Assembly: GCF_020524625.1 (NCBI RefSeq)
Contig: NZ_JAIVLL010000001.1
Location: 434,001-498,000 of the forward strand
Direction of reading: 5' to 3'
Length of the DNA stretch: 64,000 bases
Source of the DNA: Brevundimonas poindexterae
GTDB lineage: Bacteria; Pseudomonadota; Alphaproteobacteria; Caulobacterales; Caulobacteraceae
Shown: positions 9,398 through 20,043 of the stretch, piece after piece
How positions within the stretch are numbered: the first letter of the stretch is position 1
Layout: every line of letters starts with the position of its first letter
The notes under the pieces: model-generated
What the model was told of the DNA's origin: nothing
What the model saw: the letters and a program-made list of their open reading frames with translations, nothing else
The model's database searches: none
Made by a program: the position numbers and the translations under genes

Positions 9398-9482
9398 GCG
9401 GATGTGGCGGAACTGGTAGACGCACTGGATTTAGGTTCCAGCGCCGCGAGGCGTGGAGGTTCGAGTCCTCTCATCCGCACCA
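9398..9482 (+). tRNA. tRNA-Leu (anticodon UAG)
   Basis: The acceptor arm GCGGATG (9398-9404) pairs with CATCCGC (9472-9478), followed by discriminator A and an encoded CCA ending at 9482. The anticodon stem CTGGA/TCCAG encloses the loop TTTAGGT, giving anticodon UAG, which reads CUA and related leucine codons. The long variable arm (CGCCGCGAGGCG region) is the class II hallmark of tRNA-Leu. The T arm carries GGTTCGAGTCC. The gene follows the ABC-F gene by 48 bases, and only 12 bases separate it from the 3' end of the converging membrane-protein gene. Confidence 0.97.
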
Positions 9483-9494
9483 GGTCCGGCGGGC

Positions 9495-10705
9495 TCAGGC
9501 TTGGGCCGGGACCGCAAAGACCAGCACGATGACGGCCAGAGCGATGGCGCCCGCATAGAGGGCGGCCCTGCCCCTCTTGCCGAGGCGCCAGGCCGACCAG
9601 GCCGCCTGCACCGACTGCAGCGCGTAGTAGAGCACGAAGGCCCGCGAGGCCCAGGTGATGATCTCGTAGATGTCCGAGGTCCAGACGATGGCGATGGCCG
9701 CCGCGGCCGTCACCACATTGCCCCAGCGCACCCGCACGCGGTGGCCCGAGACCTCGTGCAGCAGGCCGCCCGCCCCGTTCATGTCGGCGACTGCCGCCGA
9801 CAGCTGGGACGCCAGCGCCGCCAGGATGATGGCCGGGGCGATGAGCATGCCGACCGGCCGGAGGATGTCGATGATCGCCGTCTCGCCCGCGCCCTGGCTT
9901 TCGCTGCCGGTGAAGTGGCTGGTGATCAGCAGGAAGAAGACCAGATAGATGGCCGTGGCGATCCACTGGGCATGGCGCATGGTGCGGATGCGCATGGGGC
10001 CATCATAGGCCGCACCGAGGAAGCGCGAGGTCTCAAAGCCCTGCACGAGGATGACCAGCCCCAGCAGGACGCGCAGGTCCTGCAGCCCGGCGTCGGGCAC
10101 CGGGGCCGACCAGGCGAAGGTGCCGCCCTGGATCGCCAGCCAGGCCGCCACCGCAAGCGCACCGAACAGACCCAGAATGACGGCCAGCTTCAGGGCCACC
10201 GCGCTGCTCGCCAGCCGCTCCAGCCCGTTCAGTCCGAACAGGCCGCCGATCAGGCCGACCGAGGCGATCACCACCGTGGCCGCCGCGCGGATCCAGACCG
10301 GGTCGGTGACCTCACCCAGCCGCAGGCCAAAGGCGGCGAACAGGTGCAGGTAGTAGGCGACCGAGACGAAGTAGGCGAGCGCCAGCGTCAGCTCTGACGC
10401 ACGCTCCAGCCCCTTGATGGCCCGCGATCCGGGCTTGTCCAGTTCGGGCTCGACGTGGCCAATGTTGTGCCGGATGGCCGAGCCGAACAGATAGCCGGCC
10501 GCGCACAGGGCCAGCATGGCGGCAATGGCCAGATGCCCGGCCAGTGAGGCCAGCACCGGCCCGGCGACCAGAAAGCCCGAGCCGATGATCGAGGCCAGCG
10601 GTGTGACCGTCGCGCGCCAGCGACCCGACCTGAGCAGTCTGGGGTGAAACAGGGCCGCCGCAGCGACCAAGCCGACGCCGATCAGGGCATAGTCGGCCGG
10701 TCCCA

Positions 10706-10706
<1 letters not shown>
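9495..10706 (-). CDS. APC-superfamily-like polytopic membrane protein
   Basis: A 403-residue, very hydrophobic protein with about ten to twelve predicted membrane spans and few charged loops. Early ASIIGSGFLVAGPVLA resembles the glycine-rich broken helix 1 of APC/LeuT-fold transporters. The mid-protein GFETSRFLGAAY resembles the helix 6 segment (GFE motif) of amino-acid permeases. The substrate is not recognisable; an amino acid, amine or ion are possible. Its ATG (10706-10704) overlaps the pyrG stop by one base (TGATG), so it is the last gene of the tpiA-secG-pyrG group. In many alphaproteobacteria kdsA or eno occupies this place, so the arrangement is slightly unusual. Confidence 0.65.
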
Positions 10707-12364
<1,658 letters not shown>

Positions 12365-12458
12365 TCACCTTAGCGTCGATTCGCGGCGCGCACAGGGGCG
12401 ATCCTCTCGCGAGGACAAACGCCTGTTGAAAGCCGGGGTACAGGTTGGCGGTCAGGCC

Positions 12459-12869
12459 CTATTGGGCGGCGGGTTCCGAAACGGCTTCGGCGTCGAGATC
12501 GTCCAGCGTCGGGGCGGCCGGAGCCTGGCCGGGCACGGCGGTCGGCGGAGCGGCAGGCTGAGCGTCCACACCCTCGGTCTCGGTCGGGGTCGGCTGCACC
12601 AGGGCGCCCACGGCATCGGCGTCCACCACCGAACTGGCACCGCGCGAGACGTTGCCCGCCACCGTCAGGCCGACGGCGAGCAGGAAGAACAGGGCAGCCG
12701 CGATCCAGGTCGACTTGGTCAGCAGATTGCCCGCGCCGCGCGCCGTCATGAAGCCCGACGGCCCGCCTCCCATTCCGAGCGCACCGCCTTCGGAGCGCTG
12801 GAGCAAGACCAGCGCCGTCATGGCGAGCGAGACGATGATGATGGCGACGAGGAGAATTGTCTGGAGCAT
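12459..12869 (-). CDS. secG: Preprotein translocase subunit SecG
   Basis: A 136-residue inner-membrane subunit of SecYEG. It has two membrane spans (about residues 2-22 and 53-73) separated by the conserved loop VLLQRSEGGALGMGGG, followed by GFMTARGAGNLLTKSTW, the classical SecG signature. After residue 80 comes a Pro/Ala/acidic tail of about 55 residues, longer than the E. coli protein (110) but common in alphaproteobacteria. It lies between tpiA and pyrG on the same strand, the usual neighbourhood of secG. Confidence 0.95.
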   Translation of the reverse strand: MLQTILLVAIIIVSLAMTALVLLQRSEGGALGMGGGPSGFMTARGAGNLLTKSTWIAAALFFLLAVGLTVAGNVSRGASSVVDADAVGALVQPTPTETEGVDAQPAAPPTAVPGQAPAAPTLDDLDAEAVSEPAAQ

Positions 12870-12968
12870 GGCCGCATCTATGTGTGGCGCGAGGCTGCGC
12901 CGATCAAGCGGCGGGCTCTATCATTCTTGTCCGGAGGGCGCAAACCCGATCAGACCGCTCGAAAGCCC

Positions 12969-13718
12969 TCAGGCCGCCTTGAGAATCCGGATGAAGTCGG
13001 CCGCCTTCAGCGAGGCGCCGCCCACCAGACCACCCCCGACGTCGGCTACCGCCAGAATCTCGGCGGCATTGTCCGGCTTCATGGAGCCGCCGTACAGGAT
13101 CGGGGCCTGACGGCCACCCTCGCCCAGTCGCTCGATCAGGGCCGCGCGAATGGCGGCATGGACCTCGCCGATCTGCTCCAGGGTGGGGGTGAGGCCGGTG
13201 CCGATCGCCCAGATGGGCTCGTAGGCCACGGCAAAGGCCTTGTCCTTCAGGCTGTCCGGCAGCGAGGCCCGCACCTGACCGGTGACGAAGGCCACGGCGT
13301 CGCCCGCCTCGCGCGTTTCCAGCGACTCACCCACACAGATGATCGGCTCCAGTCCGGCGCGCAGGGCGGCCTCGACCTTGTCGGCCACAACGGCATCCGT
13401 TTCGCCAAAGCCCTCGCGCCGTTCCGAATGCCCCAGAATCACCAGCCTTGCCCCGGCATCGGCCAGCATGGGCGCCGAGACGGAGCCCGTGAAGGCGCCG
13501 GAGTCCTTGTCGTGGCAGTCCTGTCCGCCCAGTTCGACGGCGCTGCCGCGCATCTTCCATGCCATCGGGGCGATCAGGGTCGCCGGAGGGCAAAGGCCGA
13601 CACGCGCCTTGACCGGCTCGGCCTCGATCATCTGGGCCAGGGCCTCGGCTTCCTCGAGGGCCGGGGTCAGGCCGTTCATTTTCCAGTTGCCGACGATCAG
13701 TTTCACGGGCGTTCCCAC
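12969..13718 (-). CDS. tpiA: Triosephosphate isomerase
   Basis: A 249-residue TIM-barrel enzyme of glycolysis. It starts (V)GTPVKLIVGNWKMNG, with the catalytic Lys and Asn in NWKMN. The catalytic His is in VILGHSERRE, the catalytic Glu in AYEPIWAIGTG, and the phosphate-gripping segment in ILYGGSMKPDN. The start is a GTG at 13718; a second GTG at 13706 would also suit. The family average is about 250. It is divergent from ppiD across 119 bases and probably leads the tpiA-secG-pyrG group. Confidence 0.97.
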   Translation of the reverse strand: MGTPVKLIVGNWKMNGLTPALEEAEALAQMIEAEPVKARVGLCPPATLIAPMAWKMRGSAVELGGQDCHDKDSGAFTGSVSAPMLADAGARLVILGHSERREGFGETDAVVADKVEAALRAGLEPIICVGESLETREAGDAVAFVTGQVRASLPDSLKDKAFAVAYEPIWAIGTGLTPTLEQIGEVHAAIRAALIERLGEGGRQAPILYGGSMKPDNAAEILAVADVGGGLVGGASLKAADFIRILKAA

Positions 13719-13837
13719 GGTCAGTTTTCGATGCAGATGACGGATGCGCCAAGCCAGCGTCTTGCCGCAAGGGGGCTGGTGCCCCTATACGCCGATAAAG
13801 CCCGTCGTGGGTACCTGCGCACTGCTCAAGGTTTGTC

Positions 13838-15727
13838 ATGATCAGCCACTTCCGCAATTTCGCCAAGTCGCCGTGGGCCATTGGCCTGGTGGGGCTGATC
13901 ATCCTCAGCTTCATGGTGCTGGGCGGCAGTCAGGCGGACATCTTCGCCTCGCTCGGGCCGCGCCATGTGGTGAAGGCCGGTGACCGCAGCCTGAGCCAGC
14001 AGGAGTTCCGGGTCGACTTCGACAAGATCGCCGAGAACTACCGGGAGCAGACCGGCCAGCCCGTGACGGCCGAGGATCTGGTCAACCAGAACATCCACAT
14101 CCGCTATCTGGAAGGGAAGGTTCAGGAGCTGTCGTTCCAGAGCTGGGCCCACCGCGTGGGAATCCGCCCGGGCAAGGAACTGATCCTTCAGCAGATCCGT
14201 CAGATCCCCGCCTTCTTCAACCAGATCACCGGCCAGTTCGACGAAGAGTCCTACAAGACCGTCCTGCAGGGCGAAGGCCTGACCCCGGCTCAGCTGGAAG
14301 GCAATCTGCGCAATGAATATGCCCAGAACCACTTCGGTGCCTCGCTGTATGCCGCCGCCCGCGTGCCGCGCATCTATGGCGCCGTGATTGCCAACGGCGC
14401 GCTCGAGCGCCGCGACGGTCGCTGGTTCGCTGTGACCCAGGCCATGGCCGGCAGCGCGCCCGCCCCGACCGACGAACAGCTGAATGCCTTCATGGCCGAG
14501 AACGCCGACCAGCTGCGCCGCCCGGAAACGCGCATCGCCTCGATCGTGCTGTTCGACAGCCCTCCGGGACAGGCCCCCGAGATCAGCGAAGAGGCCATCC
14601 AGGAGCGGTTCGAATTCCGCAAGGATGCCCTGTCGATCCCCGAGCGTCGCACCTTCTCGGTCTATCCGGCGGCCAATGCCGAAGCGGCCCAGCGTATTTC
14701 CGCAGCCCTGAAGGCCGGCGAGAACCCCGGCGTCGAAGCCACCCCCTATTCGGAAACCCCGCGCAGCGCCGTGCCCGATCCGGCCGTGGCCGAGGCGGTG
14801 TTCGGCATGTCCCAGCCCGGCGTGTCGGGCCCGGTTCAGGGCCGCGTCGGCTTTGCCGTGGTGCAGGTGACCGGCATCCAGCCGGGCGAAGCCGCCACGC
14901 TGGACGGCGTGCGCGAAGCCATCGTGCAGGAGCTTCAGGCCGAGGCCGAAAAGGGCGCCGAATTCGACCGCGTCAGCCGCTATGAAACCGCCCGCAACAG
15001 CGGCAAGTCGATGGAAGAGGCCGTCGAGGAAGTCGGCGCCCGCATCCTCACCCTGCCGGCTTTCAACGAGCAGGGCTTCCGCGCCGACGGCAGCCAGATC
15101 AATGCCCCGCCGCAGATCTTCGAGACGGCCTGGCGCCTGCCCGAGGGTGGCATCAGCGACGTGATCGATGCCGGTCAGGGCCAGTATTTCGTCCTGCGCG
15201 TCGACAAGATCCGTCCCGCCTCCATGCCTGCGCTCGACGAGGTGCGTGACATTCTGGTGCGCGAATGGACGGCCCGCGAGAACAGCCGCCTGCTGAGCGC
15301 CAAGGCCGAGGAACTGGCCGCCCGCGTCCGCGCCGGCGAGGATATTGCCGAGGTCGCCCGTTCGGTCGGCGCCACGCTGATGTCGCGCGAGGGCGCCCTG
15401 CAGGATCAGGAAACCGTCGAGGCCATCGGCCAGGGCGTCGCCCAGGGTCTGTTCGGTCAGGCCAAGGGCCAGGTGTTCGTCCAGCCGCAAAGCCAGACGG
15501 CCTTCGCTGTCGGCGTCGTGGACGACGTTCGTGCCTCGGATCCGGCCATGGTCGCGCCGATCGCCGAAAGGGTTCGTCCGCGGGTCACCCAGGACGTGGT
15601 CAGCGGTATGGGCGAAAGCGCCATCGGCTGGACACAGGCCCGCGCCAAGGCCAGCTATGATGTCGGCGCCGCGCGTCAGGCCCTGGGCCTGCCCGAGGAA
15701 GCCCCTGCCCCGGCCGGAGCTCAATGA
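13838..15727 (+). CDS. ppiD: PpiD-like membrane-anchored peptidyl-prolyl isomerase/chaperone
   Basis: A 629-residue periplasmic folding factor anchored by one N-terminal span (about residues 13-29, after FRNFAKSP). The SurA/PpiD-type N-terminal chaperone domain follows, with the conserved pattern of a long helix, LEGKVQELSFQSWAHRVGI, and then IPAFFNQITGQFDEESYKTVL. A parvulin-like rotamase region spans about 250-365 and is degenerate, as in many PpiD proteins, so isomerase activity is uncertain. A second helical chaperone lobe completes the protein. Its TGA overlaps the trpE ATG (ATGA at 15724-15727), so trp expression probably depends partly on the ppiD promoter. Confidence 0.88.
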   Translation: MISHFRNFAKSPWAIGLVGLIILSFMVLGGSQADIFASLGPRHVVKAGDRSLSQQEFRVDFDKIAENYREQTGQPVTAEDLVNQNIHIRYLEGKVQELSFQSWAHRVGIRPGKELILQQIRQIPAFFNQITGQFDEESYKTVLQGEGLTPAQLEGNLRNEYAQNHFGASLYAAARVPRIYGAVIANGALERRDGRWFAVTQAMAGSAPAPTDEQLNAFMAENADQLRRPETRIASIVLFDSPPGQAPEISEEAIQERFEFRKDALSIPERRTFSVYPAANAEAAQRISAALKAGENPGVEATPYSETPRSAVPDPAVAEAVFGMSQPGVSGPVQGRVGFAVVQVTGIQPGEAATLDGVREAIVQELQAEAEKGAEFDRVSRYETARNSGKSMEEAVEEVGARILTLPAFNEQGFRADGSQINAPPQIFETAWRLPEGGISDVIDAGQGQYFVLRVDKIRPASMPALDEVRDILVREWTARENSRLLSAKAEELAARVRAGEDIAEVARSVGATLMSREGALQDQETVEAIGQGVAQGLFGQAKGQVFVQPQSQTAFAVGVVDDVRASDPAMVAPIAERVRPRVTQDVVSGMGESAIGWTQARAKASYDVGAARQALGLPEEAPAPAGAQ

Positions 15728-17235
15728 TCGACGAACGCGCGCCGGTCGACGCCGACGCATTTGCCCGGGCCTGGAATGCCGGTACGCCCCAGGTCGTCGT
15801 CCGTCGCCGGATCGACGACCTGGAGACCCCGGTCTCGGCCTATCTGAAAGTCGGTCAGGGGCGGCCCTACGCCTTCCTGCTCGAGTCGGTCGAAGGCGGG
15901 GCGGTCAAGGGTCGCTATTCGATCCTGACGCTCGACCCCGACGTCGTCTGGCGCTGCCGCGACGGACAGGCCGCCCTGTCGCGCGGGTCCGACATCCCCT
16001 CGGAGCGGTTCGTGCACGAGCCTGACGGCGCGCTTGTCTCACTGCGACGCCTGATGGCGGCCAGCCGGTTCGACCTGCCTGCCGACTTGCCGCCCATGGC
16101 CGCCGGCCTGTTCGGGGCGTTCGGCTATGACATGGTGCGGCTGCTGGAGCCGCTGGGCGAGGCCAATCCCGATCCCCTGGACCTGCCCGACGCCGTGCTG
16201 GCCCGGCCCTCGCTGGTCGCCATCTTCGATTCCGTCAGCCACGAGATCGTGCTGGTCGCCGCAGCCTATCCCGACGGGACGACCCCGGCGGATCAGGCCC
16301 TGTCGCAGGCCATCGCCCGGCTGGATGACTTTGAGGCGCGCCTCGACCAGGGCCTGCCGCGTCCGCGCGCCGAGCCCCGCCCCGCGCCCGAGTTCCGCAC
16401 CCGCGTCGACGGCCCGGCCTTTGACGGCATGGTCGACCGGGCCAAACGCTATATCGAGGCGGGGGACATCTTTCAGGTGGTGCTCAGCCACCGGCTGTCC
16501 GCCGAATGGACGCGCGATCCGTTCGCCTTCTACCGCTCGCTGCGGCGCCAGAACCCCTCGCCCTATCTGTTCTATCTGAACTTCGGCGGCTTCCAGATGG
16601 CAGGCTCCAGCCCCGAGATTCTGGTCCGGCTGAAGGACGGCGGCGTCACCATCCGCCCGCTGGCCGGCACCCGCCCGCGCGGCGCGGACGAGGTCGAGGA
16701 CAAGCGCCTTGAGGCCGAACTGCTGGCCGACCCGAAGGAGCGGGCCGAGCACCTGATGCTGCTGGATCTGGGCCGCAATGACGTGGGCCGCGTCAGCCGC
16801 CCGGGCAGTGTGACCGTGACCGAGAGCTTCGTCGTCGAACGCTACAGCCAGGTCATGCACATCGTCTCGAACGTGACCGGCGCGGCCGATCCGAAGCTGG
16901 ACGCCGTCGACACCCTGCTGGCTGCCCTGCCCGCCGGCACCCTGTCAGGCGCGCCCAAGGTGCGGGCCATGGAGATCATCGACGAACTCGAGACCGAAAA
17001 GCGCGGCATCGGCTATGGCGGCGGCGTCGGCTACATTTCGGCAGACGGCCAGGCCGACATCTGCATCGTGCTGCGCACCGCCCTGTTCACCCCCGGGCAG
17101 ATCCATGTGCAGGCCGGCGCGGGCGTGGTGGCCGACAGCGATCCGGCCGCCGAATATGCCGAGACCCTGGCCAAGGCGCGCGCGCCCATGCGGGCCGCCG
17201 CGGACGCCTGGAGATTCGTGTCAGGAAATGACTGA
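15724..17235 (+). CDS. trpE: Anthranilate synthase component I
   Basis: A 503-residue chorismate-using enzyme, the first committed step of tryptophan synthesis. The N-terminal regulatory motif AFLLESVEGGAVKGRYSI matches the LLES-x(10)-S tryptophan-binding pattern, so feedback inhibition is likely. The chorismate-binding domain is complete: GDIFQVVLSHR, LAGTRPRG, DPKERAEHLMLLDLGRNDVGRV, LPAGTLSGAPKVRAMEII and the terminal IQAGAGVVADSDP-type motif (here VQAGAGVV). It overlaps ppiD by 4 bases. No Trp-rich leader peptide or attenuator is seen ahead of it. Its 3' end is overlapped by a small gene on the opposite strand. Confidence 0.97.
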   Translation: MIDERAPVDADAFARAWNAGTPQVVVRRRIDDLETPVSAYLKVGQGRPYAFLLESVEGGAVKGRYSILTLDPDVVWRCRDGQAALSRGSDIPSERFVHEPDGALVSLRRLMAASRFDLPADLPPMAAGLFGAFGYDMVRLLEPLGEANPDPLDLPDAVLARPSLVAIFDSVSHEIVLVAAAYPDGTTPADQALSQAIARLDDFEARLDQGLPRPRAEPRPAPEFRTRVDGPAFDGMVDRAKRYIEAGDIFQVVLSHRLSAEWTRDPFAFYRSLRRQNPSPYLFYLNFGGFQMAGSSPEILVRLKDGGVTIRPLAGTRPRGADEVEDKRLEAELLADPKERAEHLMLLDLGRNDVGRVSRPGSVTVTESFVVERYSQVMHIVSNVTGAADPKLDAVDTLLAALPAGTLSGAPKVRAMEIIDELETEKRGIGYGGGVGYISADGQADICIVLRTALFTPGQIHVQAGAGVVADSDPAAEYAETLAKARAPMRAAADAWRFVSGND

Positions 17236-17421
17236 GGCCGTCGCGGCCGGGTCCTCGACTTGAACGCCCGGGCCCAGCACCACGGCCCCGGCCATCAGGA
17301 CGGCGGCCGCCGCCAGCAGGGTCATGGCGGCCAACGCGCCGACGGCCTGTTTGCGCGGCGCGGCCGTGCCCTGCCCGTCCAGCAGGCGGCGCGCTTCTGC
17401 GAGCTTGGGTGCGATGTCCAT
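17221..17421 (-). CDS. Small single-span membrane protein, antisense within the trp cluster
   Basis: A 66-residue protein of unknown function. It begins MDIAPKLAEARRLLDG, has a short basic stretch (PRKQA), and then one hydrophobic span (about residues 34-54, AMTLLAAAAVLMAGAVVLG) followed by an acidic tail. A good ribosome-binding site, AGGGAGG, lies 8 bases before the ATG at 17421; an in-frame extension to 17508 is not needed. It lies head-on between trpE and trpG and overlaps the last 15 bases of trpE. Coding character and the SD support a real gene, but homologues are not recognised. Confidence 0.6.
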   Translation of the reverse strand: MDIAPKLAEARRLLDGQGTAAPRKQAVGALAAMTLLAAAAVLMAGAVVLGPGVQVEDPAATASVIS

Positions 17422-17461
17422 GGTCCGGCCTCCCTCAGAGGCCCAGACCAGTCTGATTGGG

Positions 17462-17477
17462 TTAACGCGGGGTTTAC
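17462..17477 (+). promoter_or_regulatory. Weak candidate CtrA-like box upstream of trpG
   Basis: TTAA (17462-17465), seven bases, then TTTAC (17473-17477) differs at one position from the Caulobacter CtrA pattern TTAA-N7-TTAA. It lies about 45 bases before trpG and 40 bases before the antisense small gene. One mismatch in a short motif is easily chance. Confidence 0.25.
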
Positions 17478-17522
17478 GCTCCACCGCTTGGCGCAGGCGC
17501 AACGGCATTCTAGAAGCCGCTC

Positions 17523-18113
17523 ATGATCCTCGTCATCGACAACTACGACAGCTTCACCTGGAACCTCGTCCACTATCTGGCCGAGCTGGGCGTGGAGACG
17601 CGCGTGGTGCGCAATGACGAGCTGACCGTCGATCAGGCCCTGTCGGCCGGGGCGGAGGCCGTGCTGCTGTCGCCCGGCCCGTGCTCGCCCAATGAGGCGG
17701 GCATCTGTCTGTCGCTGATCGAGCAGGCGCCCGCGACCCTGCCGATCCTCGGCGTCTGTCTGGGCCATCAGGCCATCGGCCAGATCTTCGGCGGCGAGGT
17801 CATCCGGGCCAAGGCACTGATGCATGGCAAGACCTCGCCCATCCACCATGAGGGCCAGACCCTGTTTGCCGGCCTGCCGTCACCGTTCACGGCCACGCGC
17901 TATCACTCGCTGGCCGTGCGCCGCGAGAGCCTGCCCGATGTGCTGACCGTCACGGCCTGGACCGAGGACGGCGAGATCATGGGTCTGAGCCACGTCAGCC
18001 GCCCGATCCACGGCGTGCAATTCCACCCCGAGTCGATCGCCACCGAACACGGCCATGCCATGCTGGCCAACTTCCTCGACCTCGCGGGCGTGCGCCGCAA
18101 ACAGGCGGCCTGA
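17523..18113 (+). CDS. trpG: Anthranilate/para-aminobenzoate synthase glutamine amidotransferase
   Basis: A 196-residue class I glutamine amidotransferase supplying ammonia to TrpE (and perhaps to PabB). It starts [15 protein letters not shown]. The oxyanion region is LLSPGPCSP, the nucleophile is C79 in GVCLGHQA, and the His/Glu pair is in [11 protein letters not shown] near residue 170. It is followed one base later by trpD. In many bacteria this subunit serves both folate and tryptophan synthesis, and no separate pabA is visible in the window. Confidence 0.96.
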   Translation: MILVIDNYDSFTWNLVHYLAELGVETRVVRNDELTVDQALSAGAEAVLLSPGPCSPNEAGICLSLIEQAPATLPILGVCLGHQAIGQIFGGEVIRAKALMHGKTSPIHHEGQTLFAGLPSPFTATRYHSLAVRRESLPDVLTVTAWTEDGEIMGLSHVSRPIHGVQFHPESIATEHGHAMLANFLDLAGVRRKQAA

Positions 18114-18114
18114 G

Positions 18115-19146
18115 ATGTCAGACGGGTTCAAGGGGCTGCTGGCCCGGCTGATCGAGGGGCGACCGCTGGCCGGGCCGGACGCCCAGGCCTTCTTCGCCGC
18201 CTGCCTTCGGGGCGAGCCGACCCCCGCCCAGGTCGCCGCCGCCGTCACCGCGCTTCGCATGCGCGGCGAGACGGTCGAGGAGATCGCGGCCTTTGCCACC
18301 GCCATGCGCGAGGCGGCGACGCCCTTCCCCGTGCCCTATCCGGTGATCGACACCTGTGGTACGGGCGGGGACGGACGCCACACCTGGAATGTCTCGACCG
18401 CCGCCGCTCTGGTGCTGGCCGGCGCCGGGCTGAAGGTCGCCAAGCACGGCAACCGGGCGCTGAGTTCAAAGTCCGGCTCGTCCGATGTGCTGGCGGCGCT
18501 GGGCGTCGATCTGATGGCGCCGCCCGAGATCCAGCGGCGCGCGCTGGATCAGGCCGGCATCTGCTTCCTGTTCGCGCCCGCGTATCATGGCGCCATGCGC
18601 CACGTGGGGCCGATCCGTTCCGAGATCGGCTTCCGGACCGTCTTCAACCTGCTGGGACCGCTGTCAAATCCGGCAGGCGCGAAGCGTCAGGTGATGGGCG
18701 TCTATGACCCCGCCCTGCTGGAGCCGCTGGCCGAGGTGCTGGGGCGTCTGGGGGCCGAGCGCGCCTGGACCGTCCACGGCGAGGGGCTGGACGAACTGAC
18801 AACCACCGGCCCGACCGAGGTGGCGGAATGGCACGAGGGCAAGGTCCGCCGGTTCACCATCACGCCCGAGGACGCCGGCCTGTCCCGCGCCGATCCCGAG
18901 GCGCTGGTCGGCGGCGATGCCGAGGCCAATGCCAAGGCCCTGTCCGACCTTCTGGACGGTACGCCGGGGGCCTATCGCGACATTGTGCTGCTGAATGCCG
19001 CCGCGGCGCTCGTCGTCGCGGACAGGGCCGGAACCCTGACCGAGGGCGTGGCCCTGGCGGCCCGGGCCATTGACGAGGGCGCAGCCCGGCTGGCCCTGAC
19101 CCGCCTGTCCGCCATCAGCCACACCCGGCCGGAGCCGGACGCATGA
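18115..19146 (+). CDS. trpD: Anthranilate phosphoribosyltransferase
   Basis: A 343-residue enzyme that joins PRPP and anthranilate. The PRPP-binding signature [17 protein letters not shown] lies near residue 78. The segment [21 protein letters not shown] near residue 105 and the [26 protein letters not shown] region, split here for reading, complete the anthranilate and magnesium sites. The ATG at 18115 begins one base after the trpG stop; a longer frame from 18055 overlaps trpG and is rejected. Its TGA overlaps trpC (ATGA). Confidence 0.97.
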   Translation: MSDGFKGLLARLIEGRPLAGPDAQAFFAACLRGEPTPAQVAAAVTALRMRGETVEEIAAFATAMREAATPFPVPYPVIDTCGTGGDGRHTWNVSTAAALVLAGAGLKVAKHGNRALSSKSGSSDVLAALGVDLMAPPEIQRRALDQAGICFLFAPAYHGAMRHVGPIRSEIGFRTVFNLLGPLSNPAGAKRQVMGVYDPALLEPLAEVLGRLGAERAWTVHGEGLDELTTTGPTEVAEWHEGKVRRFTITPEDAGLSRADPEALVGGDAEANAKALSDLLDGTPGAYRDIVLLNAAAALVVADRAGTLTEGVALAARAIDEGAARLALTRLSAISHTRPEPDA

Positions 19147-19931
19147 GCGACGTGCTGGACCGGATCGCCGCCTACAAGCGCGAGGACGTCGCCGCGCGAA
19201 AGGCCGCCCTGTCGCGGGCCGAGGTCGAGGCACGCGCCGCCGGGGCCCCTGCCCCGCGAGGGTTCAAGGCTGCCCTTCTGGCCCGCCGGGCCACCGGCCG
19301 CCCCGGCCTGATCGCCGAGATCAAGAAGGCCAGCCCGTCGAAGGGCCTGATCCGCGAAGACTTCGATCCCCCCGCTCTCGCCCGCGCCTATGAACGCGGC
19401 GGGGCGGACTGTCTGTCGGTGCTGACCGACGGGCCCAGCTTTCAGGGCGACGACGCCTATCTGGTGGCCGCCCGGGACGCGGTCCGCCTGCCCTGCCTGC
19501 GGAAGGACTTCCTTGTCGACCCCTGGCAGGTGGCCGAGAGCCGGGCCCTGGGCGCCGACTGCATCCTGATCATCATGGACATGGTCGACGACGCCCTCGC
19601 CGCGGACCTGCTGGCCGAGGCCCGTCGCTTCGGCATGGACGCCCTGGTCGAGACCCATGACGAGGCCGAAATGGCCCGCGCGGCCCGGCTGGGCGGCGAC
19701 CTGATCGGGGTGAACAACCGGTCGCTGCGCACCTTCGAGGTCGACATCGCCACCTTCGCCCGGCTGGCGCCCTTGGCCCCTGAAGGGGCTACCCTGGTCG
19801 CCGAAAGCGGCCTGTTCACACCCGGGGACGTAGCCACCGTCACCCGCGCCGGCGCCGACGCCCTGCTGGTGGGCGAAAGCCTGATGCGGCAGGCGGATGT
19901 CGAGGCGGCGACAAGGGCGTTGATGGGATGA
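19143..19931 (+). CDS. trpC: Indole-3-glycerol-phosphate synthase
   Basis: A 262-residue TIM barrel that cyclises CdRP to indole-3-glycerol phosphate. Motifs around the barrel are in order: [11 protein letters not shown] (first catalytic Lys), [20 protein letters not shown] (catalytic Lys), [22 protein letters not shown] and VAESGLF. It is a stand-alone enzyme, not fused to TrpF. It overlaps trpD by 4 bases and is the last trp gene here; moaC and moeA, which often follow in alphaproteobacteria, are absent and lexA comes next. Confidence 0.97.
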   Translation: MSDVLDRIAAYKREDVAARKAALSRAEVEARAAGAPAPRGFKAALLARRATGRPGLIAEIKKASPSKGLIREDFDPPALARAYERGGADCLSVLTDGPSFQGDDAYLVAARDAVRLPCLRKDFLVDPWQVAESRALGADCILIIMDMVDDALAADLLAEARRFGMDALVETHDEAEMARAARLGGDLIGVNNRSLRTFEVDIATFARLAPLAPEGATLVAESGLFTPGDVATVTRAGADALLVGESLMRQADVEAATRALMG

Positions 19932-19941
19932 GCCCTCGCCG

Positions 19942-19958
19942 CTAACCGCTCCTTAACC
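19942..19958 (+). promoter_or_regulatory. Candidate CtrA-like box upstream of lexA
   Basis: CTAA (19942-19945), seven bases, then TTAACC (19953-19958) fits the Caulobacter CtrA pattern TTAA-N7-TTAAC with one mismatch in the left half. It lies just upstream of the two SOS boxes of lexA. If functional it would connect SOS repressor synthesis with the cell cycle. Support is a motif match only. Confidence 0.35.
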
Positions 19959-19959
19959 A

Positions 19960-19974
19960 GAACACCTCACGAAC
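19960..19974 (-). promoter_or_regulatory. SOS box 1 of lexA (LexA operator)
   Basis: On the plus strand this reads GAAC, seven bases, GAAC, which is exactly GTTC-N7-GTTC on the minus strand, the alphaproteobacterial LexA operator. It is separated by 11 bases from the second box, which has the opposite orientation. Both precede lexA, as expected for autoregulation. Confidence 0.8.
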
Positions 19975-19980
19975 ACAGCA

Positions 19981-20009
19981 TGGACGTTCGCGGTGTGTTC
20001 CGCTATTGT
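19981..20009 (+). promoter_or_regulatory. lexA: Candidate lexA promoter
   Basis: TGGACG at 19981-19986 as -35 and TATTGT at 20004-20009 as -10 are separated by 17 bases. SOS box 2 lies inside this spacer, so LexA binding would block polymerase. A GATTC (possible CcrM GANTC methylation site) lies at 20024-20028 between this promoter and the start codon. Confidence 0.55.
19986..20000 (+). promoter_or_regulatory. SOS box 2 of lexA (LexA operator)
   Basis: GTTC (19986-19989), seven bases, GTTC (19997-20000) is a perfect match to the alphaproteobacterial SOS box. It overlaps the end of the proposed -35 element and most of the spacer of the lexA promoter, 44 bases upstream of the start codon. Confidence 0.88.
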
Positions 20010-20043
20010 CCACAGGCGGAACAGATTCGGGTCAGAGGTCTCC

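Noticed and set aside
9455..9475. GTTC in the tRNA T-loop as a possible SOS half-site
   Set aside because: It is the universal GGTTCGA T-arm sequence, with no second GTTC at the required spacing.
9398..9520. tRNA-Leu 3' end as an integration (att) site
   Set aside because: No integrase gene or repeated copy of the tRNA end was noticed nearby; only a core-type membrane-protein gene follows.
15600..15724. Possible trp attenuator or leader peptide before trpE
   Set aside because: trpE overlaps ppiD by 4 bases, and no Trp-rich leader peptide or alternative hairpin pair is present.
13826..15760. A 644-codon open frame on the minus strand opposite ppiD
   Set aside because: Same cause: it mirrors ppiD codon by codon, has no domain signature, and would remove the tpiA/ppiD promoter region.
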